Shown here piece after piece: positions 21,507 to 34,393 of a stretch of 64,000 nucleotides of DNA (the stretch's first letter is position 1; the number at the start of each line of letters is the position of its first letter). Location: positions 21,244,501 to 21,308,500 of the forward strand of contig NC_087257.1 in NCBI RefSeq assembly GCF_037042905.1, in the 5' to 3' direction. Origin of the DNA: Lytechinus pictus. Its lineage: Eukaryota; Echinodermata; Echinoidea; Temnopleuroida; Toxopneustidae. The notes beneath the pieces were generated by a model. It was not told the DNA's origin, did not search any database, and saw only the letters and a list, made by a program, of their open reading frames with translations. The position numbers and the translations under genes are program-made.

Positions 21507-21579
21507 GGGGGACTAGCTCAAGTGGTAGAGCGCTCGATTTGCATTCGAGAAGTACTGGGATCGATACCCAGGTTCTCCA
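21507..21579 (+). tRNA. tRNA-Ala(UGC)
   Basis: Mismatch-free cloverleaf with G3:U70 and TGC anticodon. A T7 run begins 5 nt after the gene. Confidence 0.8.
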
Positions 21580-21612
21580 ACTAATTTTTTTAGTTCAGTT
21601 CTAAAGAACATG

Positions 21613-23014
21613 TTTTTTTTTTTCAACGGCGTAATGACCTAAAAAAAATTGCAGGAGCACATCATAACGTATGGGTTGATATTTCTTAAAAGTCACAGGC
21701 GAACGAACCTTAATGAAATTAAAAATGAATTTTTTTTTACACTAAACGATGTTTAAAGTTTATTTTCATTTGGTCCTATACCAATCCGTCCAATTGCCAA
21801 CTCGTGTATGATCATATTTTGGTCTACCATCAGTTTGTCAAATATCCATATGGTCTAATTGCCACTTCGTCCACTCACCATTTCGTCTAATAACCAGTTG
21901 GTCCAATAGCCATTAGTCCATATACCATTTGGTCTAATTAGACTAAGTGTTAACTGGGCAAAATTAATGAAATGAAATGATTATTAGACCAACTGGTTAT
22001 GAGACGAAATGGTCATTGACGAACTGGTGATTAGACGAAGTGATGATTGGACCAAATGGTTATTGGACCAAATGGCTGTTAGACGAAATGTTGATGGACG
22101 GAATGATATTAGACTAAATGAGGGTAGACCATGTGGTGAGTGGACAAGTGGGCAGTGGACAAATTGGAAATTTACCAATGTTTAACACCTCTTCCTTTCC
22201 TTTATATAGCTAGGGACCACGTAACAGTTTTGAAAGAGGGAGGGGGGGGGGGTAGCCAAACGTTGGGCGTGCTATAAGGAATAACAGTCATGCAAACAAT
22301 CACAATCAGATGCTTATTTTTCGGAGTTTGTTTTACACGAACGAAAAGAGGGAGCTGGAGCCCCCGTCCCGTGGTCTTTACTTTTCTTTTCTTTTTTTTC
22401 TTCTCCTCTCTTCTCCCCCCTTGTTCTTTGTGGAAAGGGCCTTACAGAAACCCCAACTTTTATTGTAAATGAGAGCTGGTATGACACTTTTGGGGGCCAT
22501 GGACGTAGTTGATGTTATTTTTTTTACATTTCTGTTTTTGGGGACCTGTTCACTATTGCGTCGAAAATAAACCCCGAGATTCAGATTTCCTTTTCTACTT
22601 ACAATCAAATGCATTAATTTGTCATTTTTCATGACCCATAACAATGGAAACAGGGCAAAAAAAAAACACCCCATGTTGATAGTAAACTGTTTAGGCCTAT
22701 GTGTTATTTTACTCATCTGTTCAAGTCAACGAACTTTATAGCAGAAATCGCAATACTTGGGGGTCTATCTCACGAAGCTTTGGTATAAGATTTTTTTATG
22801 AAGTGGATGCATGGTGTTCATGCCATTATACCACGCGACAGCAAAATCATGAGAATTAAGTTTGTGAACGGAAACTTTGAAAATAATTGAACCTGATAGC
22901 TTGTCATATATTAAAATAGAGGAAAAGTTTACAATAGAACTATCTTTCCATCAACGGTTTACAGATTCTTATGCATAATCAAACGTGTCAAAGAACTGCA
23001 GAAAAAAAAACAAT
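21613..23014. repeat. Spacer S, copy 3
   Basis: Full spacer with both foldback arms (21771-22173), poly-G stretch and A-run before the next minus tRNA. Joined to E3 by AAAGAACATG then a T-run. Confidence 0.85.
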
Positions 23015-23087
23015 TGGAGAACCTGGGTATCGATCCCACTTCCTCTCGAATGCAAATCGAGCGCTCTACCATCTGAGCTAGTCCCCC
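23015..23087 (-). tRNA. tRNA-Ala(UGC), one T-stem mismatch
   Basis: As the 17507 gene, but the T stem reads GTGGG against CCCAG (pair 49-65 broken). G3:U70 and the T-run are kept. Confidence 0.68.
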
Positions 23088-23406
23088 TTCTTAAAACTGT
23101 GTTCAGACAATCTTGATTTAATTATTTAGTTGGTAAAGAAACTGTCACACCTGAATAACATCGTATTAGCATAATGGCTTATATCCCGACACATTTATGA
23201 CAGGTCTTTTCATCATTTAAATTTCTTGGAATAAAAAAATAAGTAAGTTCTTGACATCAACGATATTGCCATATCTTAACAGCATAACATTATTCCTTGA
23301 AATGAAGAAATGTATTTTCATATTAAAAAGAATTCTTGAGATATCTGGACAAATTGGATTAAATTGTAAAAGCGGCTTGCCATAGGCCTACATGCAATGT
23401 GTACGT

Positions 23407-25745
23407 CATGGGTGTCGATCGGTATTCTTGGTTGGGGGGGATGATTGACACAGATGTTCTTGTGGATGGGGATCTTTAAACATTACCCCCACTAAAATCA
23501 CAAGTTAGGACATTTGGGAGTGGTTCACGGCATTGGGGGGGGGGGGGTACCAGCAAAATTTTGGAGTCACTTAGTGCCAGTTGCCAGGTATACTGACCTA
23601 ATATGGACATTTTAAGGACAGGGCCATTAAATGGATATGTATCTCACTGCTCAAATAATGCGAGCGCGAAGCGCGAGCTGAAAATTTTTGATATGCAGAC
23701 CAAAAAAGGACATTATAAGCAAATTTTTGTAATCATGATACATACCTGTCTCGCTAAACAAACAATGCGAGCGCGAAGCGCGAGCTGAAATTTTTGTAAA
23801 TATTTACCCCAAACAAGGACATGTAAAGGACTATATTTTAGGAATCCATTAAGAGTATACATATCTCATCATAGTCATCTAATGCGAGTGCAAAGCGCTT
23901 GGTGATTTTGCTACATCTAAACACATGAAGCACTTTTTGTAGTCATTGTTATCATGATAATACGCATCTCACTCATCAAATATTGCGAGCGCGAAGCGTG
24001 GGCTGAAAATTTAGGATATTCAGACCTGAAGAGAGGCATTTTAAGGCCTGTTTGTAAGAATTCACTAAGACCATACGATACGTATTTCACTAAACAAATG
24101 ATGCGATCGAAAATTGTTGATATTCAGATCAGAAAAAGGGACATTTTAAGGACTGATTTTTAGGAATTCATGAAGAGCAGTCATATCTCACCAATCTACT
24201 AGTGCGAACGTAAGCACGGACAGGAAATGTTTTCTATTAACACCTTAAAATGGGACAATCACTTTAAGTAGTCATGAAAAAGAACCATATGTCACTACAT
24301 AAAACAATAATAAGTCGAAGTGCGAGGAAATATATTTGGTGTATATTGACTTAAAAACGTTAAACAGACAATGCGAGTACCGGGAACAATGAAGAAATCT
24401 AGACCTGAGCAAAATAAAGTTATGAAAAAATGTTTCTTATGTATTATAACATAACATTATTATAATATAACATTATAATGAACAATAATTTCTTCATTCC
24501 CACTACGTTTCTCTTCCTTTCTCCTCTTCCCCGTTTTTTTTGTTTGCCAGCCGATTGGGGGGCACGTGCCCCCATGCCCCCCCCCCCCGTAGTTACGCCA
24601 CTGTGTTCTTGGAAATTCTTTCATTATTGCAGTGTACTGTACTTATATTTTTTTTTGAAAATTCAATTTGTGTTACAAGTAAGCCTATTCTAAACTCATA
24701 CGAGAGAAAAAATGACAAAAATTGTCTGGACCATGTACAAAGTGACCTGTTTATTGGACATGATGTATACAACTTCTCTCTTAAATCTAACCCGACTGGC
24801 GATATCTTTTTTCTTCTTAATGTATGATGATAAAATGCAGATTCGGACAAATTAAGACTAGCACAAATTACAAACTGTGTGGCTTCTCGTGCGCAATCGG
24901 GCTTACCGCCATTCCTTAGACGATTTTAACCCTGGATTTTAACATGTTTTAAATGCTTTATAAGTGCATAAAGCAAAAACAAACATAAAAACAATCAAAA
25001 CTCAACTGTCATGTTATGATATTTCTCCAACATTTTCTTGAACCATCAGTGTGTAATATCAGCTAATATATGTGTTAAAATGAAATTTACGTACCGCATG
25101 AGTGTGCTCATATAGAATGCAAAACTGTCATCCCTTTCCAAACTCAAAAGAGATTTCTTTTTGCCAAAATAAGAAAGAGCCAATCAAGTTTAGTTATTCA
25201 AGTCCATAACAATAACAAGAATAACATGGGGAAAAAAATCCGATGTTCATATCCGAAGATACGCTTTAGAGAGAAATGAATGGTTATTCTTTCTGAAACC
25301 ATTAATTGATTTCACTTATTAAAAATTGTAAAAATATGATCATATTACCACTGGTGGGATGGAACACCCTATCAACAAAAGTTGTTTTTCGTCGGGGTCC
25401 TTTTATGTCATGTGTTAAAAAATATCATATACGTAAACATTTCATTCTTTTTCATCCTGAACCTCCACCCATCTGTTTAAAAGTCCTGGAAAAGAACGTT
25501 TTTATTTAATAACAATATACACAAATTGCGAGGGAAACAAACTGATTGATGGCATACTATAATCATCACTATAATCATCATGATCAAACCTTTACATTTT
25601 TCATCATCGTTATTATAAATTTTCTTCCCTAAATTATTGGGGGGGGGGGATGATAATACAGGCCATCCCCCCCCACTTGAAATATTGGGGGGGGGGGGAT
25701 ATATCCCCCCCCCCATCCCCCCCCCCCCCTTGATCGACACCCATG
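23407..25745. mobile_element. Nested hAT-like element 1 in E4
   Basis: Same 14-bp inverted ends as in E3. Differences are mainly in poly-G/C lengths and loss of the first satellite monomer. Confidence 0.85.
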
Positions 25746-26040
25746 GACTGTACGTTGGCATACCTCGGGATTTGTCATCCGTGTTTGAAAGACATGGCTG
25801 AGCGATTTAGTCCTTTTCGATCTACATTGAGCCAATCATGGAGCAATTTAATGTTTAGGCATTTGAATAATAGTCCCTTTCACACCTGAACGCGTTGGTC
25901 CTGTAACGGTCTTGTGCAGGCTTCTGCATAAAATTAAAGTCCTAAATGATTTGAAAATCGTCTTTTCTCAGTGATGTCTGATTTTACGAATTATCACATC
26001 GTCTTTTGCATTGAATAGAATAAAACAAATATTAGCTTGA

Positions 26041-26101
26041 GGACCTGGGCATCGATCTCAGTACCTCTCGCTGATAAGCGAGCGCTCTACCACCGCTCTA
26101 C
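26041..26101 (-). pseudogene. tRNA-Ala pseudogene in E4
   Basis: As in E3, with anticodon arm CTCGCTTATCAGCGAG. Confidence 0.65.
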
Positions 26102-26110
26102 ATCATGTGG

Positions 26111-26168
26111 GAGAGATGATCAGATGACAAGATCTCGGATCCGAGATCTTGTCAACTGATCATCTCTC
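26111..26168. repeat. 58-bp palindrome in E4
   Basis: Centred on GGATCC at 26137-26142. Confidence 0.95.
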
Positions 26169-26459
26169 TTTATACTGTACTTTACTTATTTTTGAAATGT
26201 CTATTGTTACAACTGGAAATGATTTTTTATGTATGAATATTATGTACTTTAACAGGCGGACATCGATTAAAAACTGCCTTGCCGAATGCTTCCTTTTATT
26301 CCTTTATAAATATGTTGAGAAACAAAATACAAATTATTATGAAATAAGGTCTTTTACATTCAAAGTTATTATGGCATTTCAAATACGTCTTATACGTATT
26401 ATGGCATTTCAAATACGTCTTTAAGTTTCCAGTGTTAACGACTCCACCGCCGCCGTTGG

Positions 26460-26779
26460 CAAGTGCGGAAATCTCGCCCCAAAGTAGGGGGGGGGGGGAC
26501 CAGGGGCTGGAAAATTTGACAAGTAAAATAAAGGAAAAGTTAAAACCCCAAATGTAAGGTCGTTTCTACCAAAATAAATTTGACAAGCAAAAATAAAGTT
26601 ATCACTCCAAATTCAAGGCCGTTTCTTCCAAAATGCACGTATTACTTTGATTTTGAATGATGTATTTCTTTCCATCATAAAATACCAAAAAATAGTAGGG
26701 GGCATTTGATGTTGTGTCCCCCCTACTATTTTAGGTAGGGGGACGCGTCCCCCTGTCCCTCCTGGGATTTCCGCCCATG
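26460..26779. mobile_element. Nested hAT-like element 2 in E4
   Basis: As 20963-21279, with a longer poly-G run. Confidence 0.75.
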
Positions 26780-27006
26780 GCCATTGGGGAAAAGGGTGCA
26801 TTTGTCTTGTTTCTGATATATATCGGGAAATTATTTTGTGCTCGTAACAACTGCCAATTATTGATGCCTGAATATGGTTAAATGACAAAACGGCTTGCAA
26901 TAAATCTACGTCGGCATATCGTGGCAAAGTCGTTCAGGTGTGATAGATTCTTTACCAACTAAATCACTTCATATAAATCAAGACTGTCTTCAGAATTCTT
27001 TAAGAA

Positions 27007-27079
27007 GGGGGACTAGCTCAAGTGGTAGAGCGCACGATTTGCATTCGAGAAGTACTGGGATCGATACCCAGGTTCTCCA
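27007..27079 (+). tRNA. tRNA-Ala(UGC), one anticodon-stem mismatch
   Basis: CACGA replaces CTCGA in the anticodon stem, breaking pair 28-42. Everything else, including G3:U70 and the T7 terminator, is as in 21507-21579. Confidence 0.68.
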
Positions 27080-27112
27080 ACTAATTTTTTTAGTTCAGTT
27101 CTAAAGAACATG

Positions 27113-28511
27113 TTTTTTTTTTTCAACGGCGTAATGACCTAAAAAAAATTGCAGGAGCACATCATAACGTATGGGTTGATATTTCTTAAAAGTCACAGGC
27201 GAACGAACCTTAATGAAATTAAAAATGAATTTTTTTTTACACTAAACGATGTTTAAAGTTTATTTTCATTTGGTCCTATACCAATCCGTCCAATTGCCAA
27301 CTCGTGTATGATCATATTTTGGTCTACCATCAGTTTGTCAAATATCCATATGGTCTAATTGCCACTTCGTCCACTCACCATTTCGTCTAATAACCAGTTG
27401 GTCCAATAGCCATTAGTCCATATACCATTTGGTCTATACTAAGTGTTAACTGGGCAAAATTAATGAAATGAAATGATTATTAGACCAACTGGTTATGAGA
27501 CGAAATGGTCATTGACGAACTGGTGATTAGACGAAGTGATGATTGGACCAAATGGTTATTGGACCAAATGGCTGTTAGACGAAATGTTGATGGACGGAAT
27601 GATATTAGACTAAATGAGGGTAGACCATGTGGTGAGTGGACAAGTGGGCAGTGGACAAATTGGAAATTTACCAATGTTTAACACCTCTTCCTTTCCTTTA
27701 TATAGCTAGGGACCACGTAACAGTTTTGAAAGAGGGAGGGGGGGGGGGGTAGCCAAACGTTGGGCGTGCTATAAGGAATAACAGTCATGCAAACAATCAC
27801 AATCAGATGCTTATTTTTCGGAGTTTGTTTTACACGAACGAAAAGAGGGAGCTGGAGCCCCCGTCCCGTGGTCTTTACTTTTCTTTTCTTTTTTTTCTTC
27901 TCCTCTCTTCTCCCCCCTTGTTCTTTGTGGAAAGGGCCTTACAGAAACCCCAACTTTTATTGTAAATGAGAGCTGGTATGACACTTTTGGGGGCCATGGA
28001 CGTAGTTGATGTTATTTTTTTTACATTTCTGTTTTTGGGGACCTGTTCACTATTGCGTCGAAAATAAACCCCGAGATTCAGATTTCCTTTTCTACTTACA
28101 ATCAAATGCATTAATTTGTCATTTTTCATGACCCATAACAATGGAAACAGGGCAAAAAAAAAACACCCCATGTTGATAGTAAACTGTTTAGGCCTATGTG
28201 TTATTTTACTCATCTGTTCAAGTCAACGAACTTTATAGCAGAAATCGCAATACTTGGGGGTCTATCTCACGAAGCTTTGGTATAAGATTTTTTTATGAAG
28301 TGGATGCATGGTGTTCATGCCATTATACCACGCGACAGCAAAATCATGAGAATTAAGTTTGTGAACGGAAACTTTGAAAATAATTGAACCTGATAGCTTG
28401 TCATATATTAAAATAGAGGAAAAGTTTACAATAGAACTATCTTTCCATCAACGGTTTACAGATTCTTATGCATAATCAAACGTGTCAAAGAACTGCAGAA
28501 AAAAAAACAAT
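27113..28511. repeat. Spacer S, copy 4
   Basis: As copy 3; foldback array at 27271-27669. The centre reads GGTCTATACTAAG, having lost AATTAG relative to copy 3. Copy 5 has the same loss. Confidence 0.85.
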
Positions 28512-28584
28512 TGGAGAACCTGGGTATCGATCCCACTTCCTCTCGAATGCAAATCGAGCGCTCTACCATCTGAGCTAGTCCCCC
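28512..28584 (-). tRNA. tRNA-Ala(UGC), one T-stem mismatch
   Basis: Same T-stem change as 23015-23087. Confidence 0.68.
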
Positions 28585-28903
28585 TTCTTAAAACTGTGTT
28601 CAGACAATCTTGATTTAATTATTTAGTTGGTAAAGAAACTGTCACACCTGAATAACATCGTATTAGCATAATGGCTTATATCCCGACACATTTATGACAG
28701 GTCTTTTCATCATTTAAATTTCTTGGAATAAAAAAATAAGTAAGTTCTTGACATCAACGATATTGCCATATCTTAACAGCATAACATTATTCCTTGAAAT
28801 GAAGAAATGTATTTTCATATTAAAAAGAATTCTTGAGATATCTGGACAAATTGGATTAAATTGTAAAAGCGGCTTGCCATAGGCCTACATGCAATGTGTA
28901 CGT

Positions 28904-31239
28904 CATGGGTGTCGATCGGTATTCTTGGTTGGGGGGGATGATTGACACAGATGTTCTTGTGGATGGGGATCTTTAAACATTACCCCCACTAAAATCACAA
29001 GTTAGGACATTTGGGAGTGGTTCACGGCATTGGGGGGGGGTACCAGCAAAATTTTGGAGTCACTTAGTGCCAGTTGCCAGGTATACTGACCTAATATGGA
29101 CATTTTAAGGACAGGGCCATTAAATGGATATGTATCTCACTGCTCAAATAATGCGAGCGCGAAGCGCGAGCTGAAAATTTTTGATATGCAGACCAAAAAA
29201 GGACATTATAAGCAAATTTTTGTAATCATGATACATACCTGTCTCGCTAAACAAACAATGCGAGCGCGAAGCGCGAGCTGAAATTTTTGTAAATATTTAC
29301 CCCAAACAAGGACATGTAAAGGACTATATTTTAGGAATCCATTAAGAGTATACATATCTCATCATAGTCATCTAATGCGAGTGCAAAGCGCTTGGTGATT
29401 TTGCTACATCTAAACACATGAAGCACTTTTTGTAGTCATTGTTATCATGATAATACGCATCTCACTCATCAAATATTGCGAGCGCGAAGCGTGGGCTGAA
29501 AATTTAGGATATTCAGACCTGAAGAGAGGCATTTTAAGGCCTGTTTGTAAGAATTCACTAAGACCATACGATACGTATTTCACTAAACAAATGATGCGAT
29601 CGAAAATTGTTGATATTCAGATCAGAAAAAGGGACATTTTAAGGACTGATTTTTAGGAATTCATGAAGAGCAGTCATATCTCACCAATCTACTAGTGCGA
29701 ACGTAAGCACGGACAGGAAATGTTTTCTATTAACACCTTAAAATGGGACAATCACTTTAAGTAGTCATGAAAAAGAACCATATGTCACTACATAAAACAA
29801 TAATAAGTCGAAGTGCGAGGAAATATATTTGGTGTATATTGACTTAAAAACGTTAAACAGACAATGCGAGTACCGGGAACAATGAAGAAATCTAGACCTG
29901 AGCAAAATAAAGTTATGAAAAAATGTTTCTTATGTATTATAACATAACATTATTATAATATAACATTATAATGAACAATAATTTCTTCATTCCCACTACG
30001 TTTCTCTTCCTTTCTCCTCTTCCCCGTTTTTTTTGTTTGCCAGCCGATTGGGGGGCACGTGCCCCCATGCCCCCCCCCCCCCCCCCCCGTAGTTACGCCA
30101 CTGTGTTCTTGGAAATTCTTTCATTATTGCAGTGTACTGTACTTATATTTTTTTTTGAAAATTCAATTTGTGTTACAAGTAAGCCTATTCTAAACTCATA
30201 CGAGAGAAAAAATGACAAAAATTGTCTGGACCATGTACAAAGTGACCTGTTTATTGGACATGATGTATACAACTTCTCTCTTAAATCTAACCCGACTGGC
30301 GATATCTTTTTTCTTCTTAATGTATGATGATAAAATGCAGATTCGGACAAATTAAGACTAGCACAAATTACAAACTGTGTGGCTTCTCGTGCGCAATCGG
30401 GCTTACCGCCATTCCTTAGACGATTTTAACCCTGGATTTTAACATGTTTTAAATGCTTTATAAGTGCATAAAGCAAAAACAAACATAAAAACAATCAAAA
30501 CTCAACTGTCATGTTATGATATTTCTCCAACATTTTCTTGAACCATCAGTGTGTAATATCAGCTAATATATGTGTTAAAATGAAATTTACGTACCGCATG
30601 AGTGTGCTCATATAGAATGCAAAACTGTCATCCCTTTCCAAACTCAAAAGAGATTTCTTTTTGCCAAAATAAGAAAGAGCCAATCAAGTTTAGTTATTCA
30701 AGTCCATAACAATAACAAGAATAACATGGGGAAAAAAATCCGATGTTCATATCCGAAGATACGCTTTAGAGAGAAATGAATGGTTATTCTTTCTGAAACC
30801 ATTAATTGATTTCACTTATTAAAAATTGTAAAAATATGATCATATTACCACTGGTGGGATGGAACACCCTATCAACAAAAGTTGTTTTTCGTCGGGGTCC
30901 TTTTATGTCATGTGTTAAAAAATATCATATACGTAAACATTTCATTCTTTTTCATCCTGAACCTCCACCCATCTGTTTAAAAGTCCTGGAAAAGAACGTT
31001 TTTATTTAATAACAATATACACAAATTGCGAGGGAAACAAACTGATTGATGGCATACTATAATCATCACTATAATCATCATGATCAAACCTTTACATTTT
31101 TCATCATCGTTATTATAAATTTTCTTCCCTAAATTATTGGGGGGGGGGATGATAATACAGGCCATCCCCCCCCCCACTTGAAATATTGGGGGGGGGGATA
31201 TATCCCCCCCCCATCCCCCCCCCTTGATCGACACCCATG
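28904..31239. mobile_element. Nested hAT-like element 1 in E5
   Basis: Same inverted ends. It holds the longest C-run of the four copies after CATG (19 C, 30070-30088). Confidence 0.85.
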
Positions 31240-31534
31240 GACTGTACGTTGGCATACCTCGGGATTTGTCATCCGTGTTTGAAAGACATGGCTGAGCGAT
31301 TTAGTCCTTTTCGATCTACATCGAGCCAATCATGGAGCAATTTAATGTTTAGGCATTTGAATAATAGTCCCTTTCACACCTGAACGCGTTGGTCCTGTAA
31401 CGGTCTTGTGCAGGCTTCTGCATAAAATTAAAGTCCTAAATGATTTGAAAATCGTCTTTTCTCAGTGATGTCTGATTTTACGAATTATCACATCGTCTTT
31501 TGCATTGAATAGAATAAAACAAATATTAGCTTGA

Positions 31535-31595
31535 GGACCTGGGCATCGATCTCAGTACCTCTCGCTGATAAGCGAGCGCTCTACCACCGCTCTAC
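31535..31595 (-). pseudogene. tRNA-Ala pseudogene in E5
   Basis: Same as the E4 copy. Confidence 0.65.
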
Positions 31596-31604
31596 ATCAT
31601 GTGG

Positions 31605-31662
31605 GAGAGATGATCAGATGACAAGATCTCGGATCCGAGATCTTGTCAACTGATCATCTCTC
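31605..31662. repeat. 58-bp palindrome in E5
   Basis: Centred on GGATCC at 31631-31636. Confidence 0.95.
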
Positions 31663-31953
31663 TTTATACTGTACTTTACTTATTTTTGAAATGTCTATTG
31701 TTACAACTGGAAATGATTTTTTATGTATGAATATTATGTACTTTAACAGGCGGACATCGATTAAAAACTGCCTTGCCGAATGCTTCCTTTTATTCCTTTA
31801 TAAATATGTTGAGAAACAAAATACAAATTATTATGAAATAAGGTCTTTTACATTCAAAGTTATTATGGCATTTCAAATACGTCTTATACGTATTATGGCA
31901 TTTCAAATACGTCTTTAAGTTTCCAGTGTTAACGACTCCACCGCCGCCGTTGG

Positions 31954-32270
31954 CAAGTGCGGAAATCTCGCCCCAAAGTAGGGGGGGGGACCAGGGGCTG
32001 GAAAATTTGACAAGTAAAATAAAGGAAAAGTTAAAACCCCAAATGTAAGGTCGTTTCTACCAAAATAAATTTGACAAGCAAAAATAAAGTTATCACTCCA
32101 AATTCAAGGCCGTTTCTTCCAAAATGCACGTATTACTTTGATTTTGAATGATGTATTTCTTTCCATCATAAAATACCAAAAAATAGTAGGGGGCATTTGA
32201 TGTTGTGTCCCCCCTACTATTTTAGGTAGGGGGACGCGTCCCCCTGTCCCTCCTGGGATTTCCGCCCATG
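31954..32270. mobile_element. Nested hAT-like element 2 in E5
   Basis: As 20963-21279. Confidence 0.75.
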
Positions 32271-32497
32271 GCCATTGGGGAAAAGGGTGCATTTGTCTTG
32301 TTTCTGATATATATCGGGAAATTATTTTGTGCTCGTAACAACTGCCAATTATTGATGCCTGAATATGGTTAAATGACAAAACGGCTTGCAATAAATCTAC
32401 GTCGGCATATCGTGGCAAAGTCGTTCAGGTGTGATAGATTCTTTACCAACTAAATCACTTCATATAAATCAAGACTGTCTTCAGAATTCTTTAAGAA

Positions 32498-32570
32498 GGG
32501 GGACTAGCTCAAGTGGTAGAGCGCACGATTTGCATTCGAGAAGTACTGGGATCGATACCCAGGTTCTCCA
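32498..32570 (+). tRNA. tRNA-Ala(UGC), one anticodon-stem mismatch
   Basis: Carries the same CACGA change as 27007-27079. Confidence 0.68.
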
Positions 32571-32603
32571 ACTAATTTTTTTAGTTCAGTTCTAAAGAAC
32601 ATG

Positions 32604-34001
32604 TTTTTTTTTTTCAACGGCGTAATGACCTAAAAAAAATTGCAGGAGCACATCATAACGTATGGGTTGATATTTCTTAAAAGTCACAGGCGAACGAACC
32701 TTAATGAAATTAAAAATGAATTTTTTTTTACACTAAACGATGTTTAAAGTTTATTTTCATTTGGTCCTATACCAATCCGTCCAATTGCCAACTCGTGTAT
32801 GATCATATTTTGGTCTACCATCAGTTTGTCAAATATCCATATGGTCTAATTGCCACTTCGTCCACTCACCATTTCGTCTAATAACCAGTTGGTCCAATAG
32901 CCATTAGTCCATATACCATTTGGTCTATACTAAGTGTTAACTGGGCAAAATTAATGAAATGAAATGATTATTAGACCAACTGGTTATGAGACGAAATGGT
33001 CATTGACGAACTGGTGATTAGACGAAGTGATGATTGGACCAAATGGTTATTGGACCAAATGGCTGTTAGACGAAATGTTGATGGACGGAATGATATTAGA
33101 CTAAATGAGGGTAGACCATGTGGTGAGTGGACAAGTGGGCAGTGGACAAATTGGAAATTTACCAATGTTTAACACCTCTTCCTTTCCTTTATATAGCTAG
33201 GGACCACGTAACAGTTTTGAAAGAGGGAGGGGGGGGGGGTAGCCAAACGTTGGGCGTGCTATAAGGAATAACAGTCATGCAAACAATCACAATCAGATGC
33301 TTATTTTTCGGAGTTTGTTTTACACGAACGAAAAGAGGGAGCTGGAGCCCCCGTCCCGTGGTCTTTACTTTTCTTTTCTTTTTTTTCTTCTCCTCTCTTC
33401 TCCCCCCTTGTTCTTTGTGGAAAGGGCCTTACAGAAACCCCAACTTTTATTGTAAATGAGAGCTGGTATGACACTTTTGGGGGCCATGGACGTAGTTGAT
33501 GTTATTTTTTTTACATTTCTGTTTTTGGGGACCTGTTCACTATTGCGTCGAAAATAAACCCCGAGATTCAGATTTCCTGTTCTACTTACAATCAAATGCA
33601 TTAATTTGTCATTTTTCATGACCCATAACAATGGAAACAGGGCAAAAAAAAACACCCCATGTTGATAGTAAACTGTTTAGGCCTATGTGTTATTTTACTC
33701 ATCTGTTCAAGTCAACGAACTTTATAGCAGAAATCGCAATACTTGGGGGTCTATCTCACGAAGCTTTGGTATAAGATTTTTTTATGAAGTGGATGCATGG
33801 TGTTCATGCCATTATACCACGCGACAGCAAAATCATGAGAATTAAGTTTGTGAACGGAAACTTTGAAAATAATTGAACCTGATAGCTTGTCATATATTAA
33901 AATAGAGGAAAAGTTTACAATAGAACTATCTTTCCATCAACGGTTTACAGATTCTTATGCATAATCAAACGTGTCAAAGAACTGCAGAAAAAAAAAACAA
34001 T
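32604..34001. repeat. Spacer S, copy 5
   Basis: As copy 4; foldback array at 32761-33160. Confidence 0.85.
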
Positions 34002-34074
34002 TGGAGAACCTGGGTATCGATCCCATTTCCTCTCGAATGCAAATCGAGCGCTCTACCATCTGAGCTAGTCCCCC
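34002..34074 (-). tRNA. tRNA-Ala(UGC), one T-stem mismatch
   Basis: T stem ATGGG against CCCAG. Otherwise as the 17507 gene, with a T10 run on the minus strand. Confidence 0.68.
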
Positions 34075-34393
34075 TTCTTAAAACTGTGTTCAGACAATCT
34101 TGATTTAATTATTTAGTTGGTAAAGAAACTGTCACACCTGAATAACATCGTATTAGCATAATGGCTTATATCCCGACACATTTATGACAGGTCTTTTCAT
34201 CATTTAAATTTCTTGGAATAAAAAAATAAGTAAGTTCTTGACATCAACGATATTGCCATATCTTAACAGCATAACATTATTCCTTGAAATGAAGAAATGA
34301 ATTTTCATATTAAAAATAATTCTTGAGATATCTGGACAAATTGGATTAAATTGTAAAAGCGGCTTGCCATAGGCCTACATGCAATGTGTACGT

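Larger units (their letters stand above)
17507..21579. mobile_element. Element E3: long form bounded by inverted tRNA-Ala genes
   Basis: This is the first long unit (4.07 kb). Inverted arms of about 145 bp hold the tRNA-Ala genes (minus 17507-17579, plus 21507-21579) and a shared inner part ending near CACACCTGAA. The interior is that of E1 reversed, plus two nested insertions (17899-20250 and 20963-21279). The arms also extend about 30 bp outward (GAACTGAA next to an A-run). No transposase or other coding sequence was seen, so mobility by itself is not shown. Confidence 0.8.
23015..27079. mobile_element. Element E4: long form
   Basis: Near-identical to E3. It contains nested element 1 (23407-25745) and nested element 2 (26460-26779). 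Shared with E5 only: the CGCACGATT change in the plus tRNA and the altered right junction ATGGACTGTACGT of nested element 1. Confidence 0.85.
28512..32570. mobile_element. Element E5: long form
   Basis: The closest relative of E4 by shared variants. Nested elements are at 28904-31239 and 31954-32270. Confidence 0.85.
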
